A DNA stretch of 64,000 bases. It comes from Bryopsis sp. KO-2023. Taxonomy: Eukaryota; Chlorophyta; Ulvophyceae; Bryopsidales; Bryopsidaceae. A model generated the notes under the pieces. That model worked only from the letters and a program-made list of their open reading frames with translations. It did not search any database and was not told where the DNA came from. Below, one piece after another: positions 61,562 to 64,000 of this stretch; within the stretch, counting starts at the first letter, position 1, and each line of letters starts with the position of its first letter. The stretch spans positions 5,828,001-5,892,000 of the forward strand of contig BSYQ01000008.1 in assembly GCA_030272585.1 (NCBI GenBank). The letters are read 5' to 3'. The translations under genes and the position numbers were made by a program.

Positions 61562-63576
61562 TCACTGTTTCGATTTTGACCAAAAGTTTAAACAGAATCC
61601 AATATTCTTTCTCATATATGATGCCATCGAAATCATGCATTCAGGTGCAATCATCCCAGCATGTGCTTGACATCCCCAGGTGGATCCCACAACTAGAATT
61701 CGGGGGAAGGTTGTGGAATCCTTAGTCATCGGATTGATCCATCAAATCTTATTCCCAAATATCATTTGTCCCCCCCCCCTGGATTTAAAATTATCCTCCC
61801 AAAATGTCATCCCCCCCACCTTGATCCCTTTTGTTCCTGGAGGAATGCAGAGACTTGATGTTCTTTTTCATGGTCGCCTGCACCGATAGGAATTCCATGA
61901 AATCAGTCAAATTGGCGTTAATTGATTCGCGTTCGACGGCGCTGTCGAGTTCAGTCCCAACGTCTTCTTGCGGGTCTTTGACCTAAACGGTTGTGACTCG
62001 CCACGCGATACAAGTCGTTCAACGGCGTTGCGAACTCAACTATCTGGACGTCGTCACAACGCAATCCGCCAAAGTGAGCCAGCTACCCAGAAAATCTGTA
62101 TTATCACGAGTAGTGTATAAGCCCTGGCACCCTTGTGTCCAGCTCCCGGTCGTGTCACAATCAGTGCACCAAATTTCGTTGTTTATAGACCTCGGATATA
62201 TCATTTGGAAGTCAACCGATAGAGTAGTCGCGTCCGCTCGAACTTTTGCGCGCTTTCTGGATCCGCCCCTCACAGGGTCACCATCCACAACGCGCTGTAC
62301 GCTCGATAGGCGACTCACGAGTTGTCGCCCACCAGCAGCTCTCCACTTAGACCGTAAAAATCGAAACTGTCCGCCAACTTCTTGAGAACTGTGAGAAGAT
62401 TTTCGTTCGTCCGCGAAAAAGCACCATCCCCCCAACCGACCGCACTTACCACTCGTTCGTTCCCCGAACGTCAAAATGTGAAGGTGTGAAAAAAATCGGT
62501 CGATCTCACATGCGCGCCCGTGCCACGACGACCCACCACACCGAGACCGAGTCGCGTTGTCCCCCTGCAATCGCGCGAGTCGCAGGTTTGAGCGAAAAGT
62601 ACATTTTTTCGCGAACCTCGGAGTTTCAAATCAGGAGGTACGCCGACCTCAGTACAGAGACATATCTTTTCAATCATAGATTTGTCCCAATGATTTGCCC
62701 CAAATAGCCCTCAGCAAGCGCAGGCGATCAATTGCGAGGCGAGCAACACTGGTGAGTGGGAAGAGGAGTGGGTTGGAAGGGATTCGTAAGACTCTATTGC
62801 TGTTCCTCTCGCGACATTTGTCAAAGCTTTGCCTGGTGGAGGGGCTATGACCAAGTGTGAGCGCCGTCAACGTACGTACAGTGGTACTTTGCACGTTCGC
62901 AGTAGCGTTCCAATGGGTACCAGAGTGGACAGATCTATTTACGAAGCAGTGGCGACTGTTGAATCACGGCATTGGGCGGCGGGAACATCGTTCTGACACC
63001 ATTCTGTCGAAAACAACCAACACTTTCCCGTCCGTTTCACGCAGTGACACCAACCCAGCAGTTGTGTGTCAGAACCCACACCCCCTGCTGCAACAACAAC
63101 AATATTCACATGCGTACAAACCACCTTCCTCCCACCACACTTTCTCCTCTGAACTGCCATTTTCGCTATTGGTCAGGCACCGGGGCAACTACATCAGCAT
63201 GCGTTCCAAAACTACATGCATTTTTCACATCCGTCTTCGGAAGAGTTGCTGGCGATGCAACGTCGCAGCGCTCGCTTGCGGCTTGGGTACTGAAGTCTTT
63301 CGACGTATCGATTGCTGGTACCAGATCATCAAGGCGCAGTTCTCTACTGACACCCTTGCTTCCCGATTAAATGCAAGAGCATTTTTTTTCGTTCTCGACT
63401 GACTCCACCCAAATAAGTCCAAAAACATGTGTGATGCATATTTCGTTCAACGAAGCAAGCTGTTTTCGTTGCTACACTCGCCCTTTCATCGGCGACTGAT
63501 GTGGAATCATCGCATCGTGTGGCACCAGTGTGGCCTTCAGCATACAGGGTTTTTTCCTCGCACGCACGAAACTTTT

Positions 63577-63625
63577 TTGAGTAGATATATATCTACTCAA
63601 GCATCTACTCAAGCATATATGCTTG
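63577..63625. repeat. Twin perfect palindromes with shared direct repeats
   Basis: 63577-63600 is a perfect 24-bp palindrome with half-site TTGAGTAGATAT. 63610-63625 is a perfect 16-bp palindrome CAAGCATATATGCTTG. They are linked by a repeated ATCTACTCAAGC. AT-rich centres would allow cruciform extrusion. Confidence 0.85.
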
Positions 63626-63920
63626 TGGCGATAAGAGTTCAGTGCAGCACATTCGTTGTGGTGGATTTTTGTTGATACATGGTTTCGTTAGCGCTATAAT
63701 ATGCTTTTTGGCCCATTCGTACCATGGCGTCGGTCTACACCAACTCTTTTCGCCTCGATGCTTGTATTTGTTCTGAACGCCAACGTTGGCGTTAACGAGG
63801 CTGGTTTCCATGAACGGAGTTTCCAACACCCAGTGAATGAATGAGCTCTACTTTTTTGGCCGTTCCACATAAGAGCAACACTATAGGAAATTCGCTGAAT
63901 ACGTTGTAAACAATCGCATG

Positions 63921-63938
63921 GTTAATGACATCATTAAC
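63921..63938. repeat. GTTAATGA hairpin
   Basis: Perfect 8-bp arms GTTAATGA and TCATTAAC separated by CA. Confidence 0.7.
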
Positions 63939-64000
63939 GTTGTTCTACACCCCTTTTGCATGGTTGTTTTTCATCGTTGTGGAGTGCACATTTAACAATG

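Larger units (their letters stand above)
61562..64000. other. Upstream region of the ankyrin/U-box gene, no firm gene
   Basis: CG-richer around 61900-63400, with long overlapping open frames on both strands that have no recognisable domains, as expected for GC-richer non-coding DNA. A plus-strand frame at 62857-63402 (181 codons) and a minus-strand frame at 62570-62040 (176 codons) are the longest; neither could be supported. Two perfect palindromes lie at 63577-63625 and a hairpin at 63921-63938. Confidence 0.55.

Noticed and set aside
62040..62570. 176-codon minus-strand frame as an extra first exon of the ankyrin/U-box gene
   Set aside because: No donor was found that joins it in phase to 61561 or 61220, and its composition (Arg/Gly-rich, Cys-rich) looks non-coding.
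62857..63402. 181-codon plus-strand frame near the window end
   Set aside because: GC-richer DNA gives long frames on both strands here. There is no recognisable domain and the sequence ends in homopolymer-derived residues.

Overview
This is a nuclear segment from an intron-rich, ciliated eukaryote. Nearly every gene is split into short exons by spliceosomal introns of roughly 70 to 850 bp with GT-AG borders, two of them GC-AG. Two genes encode ciliary proteins: the C-terminus of the intraflagellar transport protein IFT144 and a complete CFAP100-like axonemal protein. TGA, TAG and TAA all end intact genes, so the code is standard. A plastid-type MATE transporter, a plant/algal-type thiol methyltransferase and a giant ankyrin/U-box protein would suit a protist or alga (chlorarachniophyte or stramenopile-like), but the sequence alone does not name the organism.

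Layout: (1) 1-2981 (+), 3' end of the IFT144/WDR19 gene. (2) About 3-14 kb, gene-poor and repeat-rich: two families of dispersed direct repeats, plus minus-strand remnants of methionyl-tRNA synthetase and of Xaa-Pro aminopeptidase P. Both remnants carry frame breaks, and the second also has an in-frame stop. (3) A candidate 80-residue gene at 14.1-15.4 kb (+). (4) A thiol methyltransferase gene of five exons at 17.4-18.8 kb (-), with an optional in-frame N-terminal extension. (5) 18.9-23.7 kb, a region holding a 1.95-kb element bounded by perfect 24-bp inverted repeats with internal arrays of GTTGAATCAAC palindromes. It seems to sit inside, or next to, a poorly resolved minus-strand gene. (6) 23.7-28.4 kb (-), a nine-exon, 840-residue coiled-coil protein, divergent from a plus-strand gene at 28.6-32.4 kb with a weak superfamily-2 helicase-like segment. 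(7) 33.3-35.9 kb (-), a six-exon, 188-residue unknown protein, divergent from the MATE gene at 36.4-39.9 kb (+). (8) CFAP100 at 41.6-45.1 kb (+) and a two-quasi-RRM RNA-binding protein at 45.7-47.5 kb (+). (9) NKAP-like splicing factor at 49.2-51.4 kb (-). (10) A 16-exon, 1499-residue ankyrin-repeat/U-box protein at 54.5-61.6 kb (-). The rest, to 64 kb, is its upstream region.

The genes do not form a pathway, as expected for eukaryotic nuclear DNA; the only functional theme is the cilium (IFT144, CFAP100, perhaps the coiled-coil protein). Exon borders were set by hand from splice consensus and reading phase. Where a complete gene model is given, all phases close.
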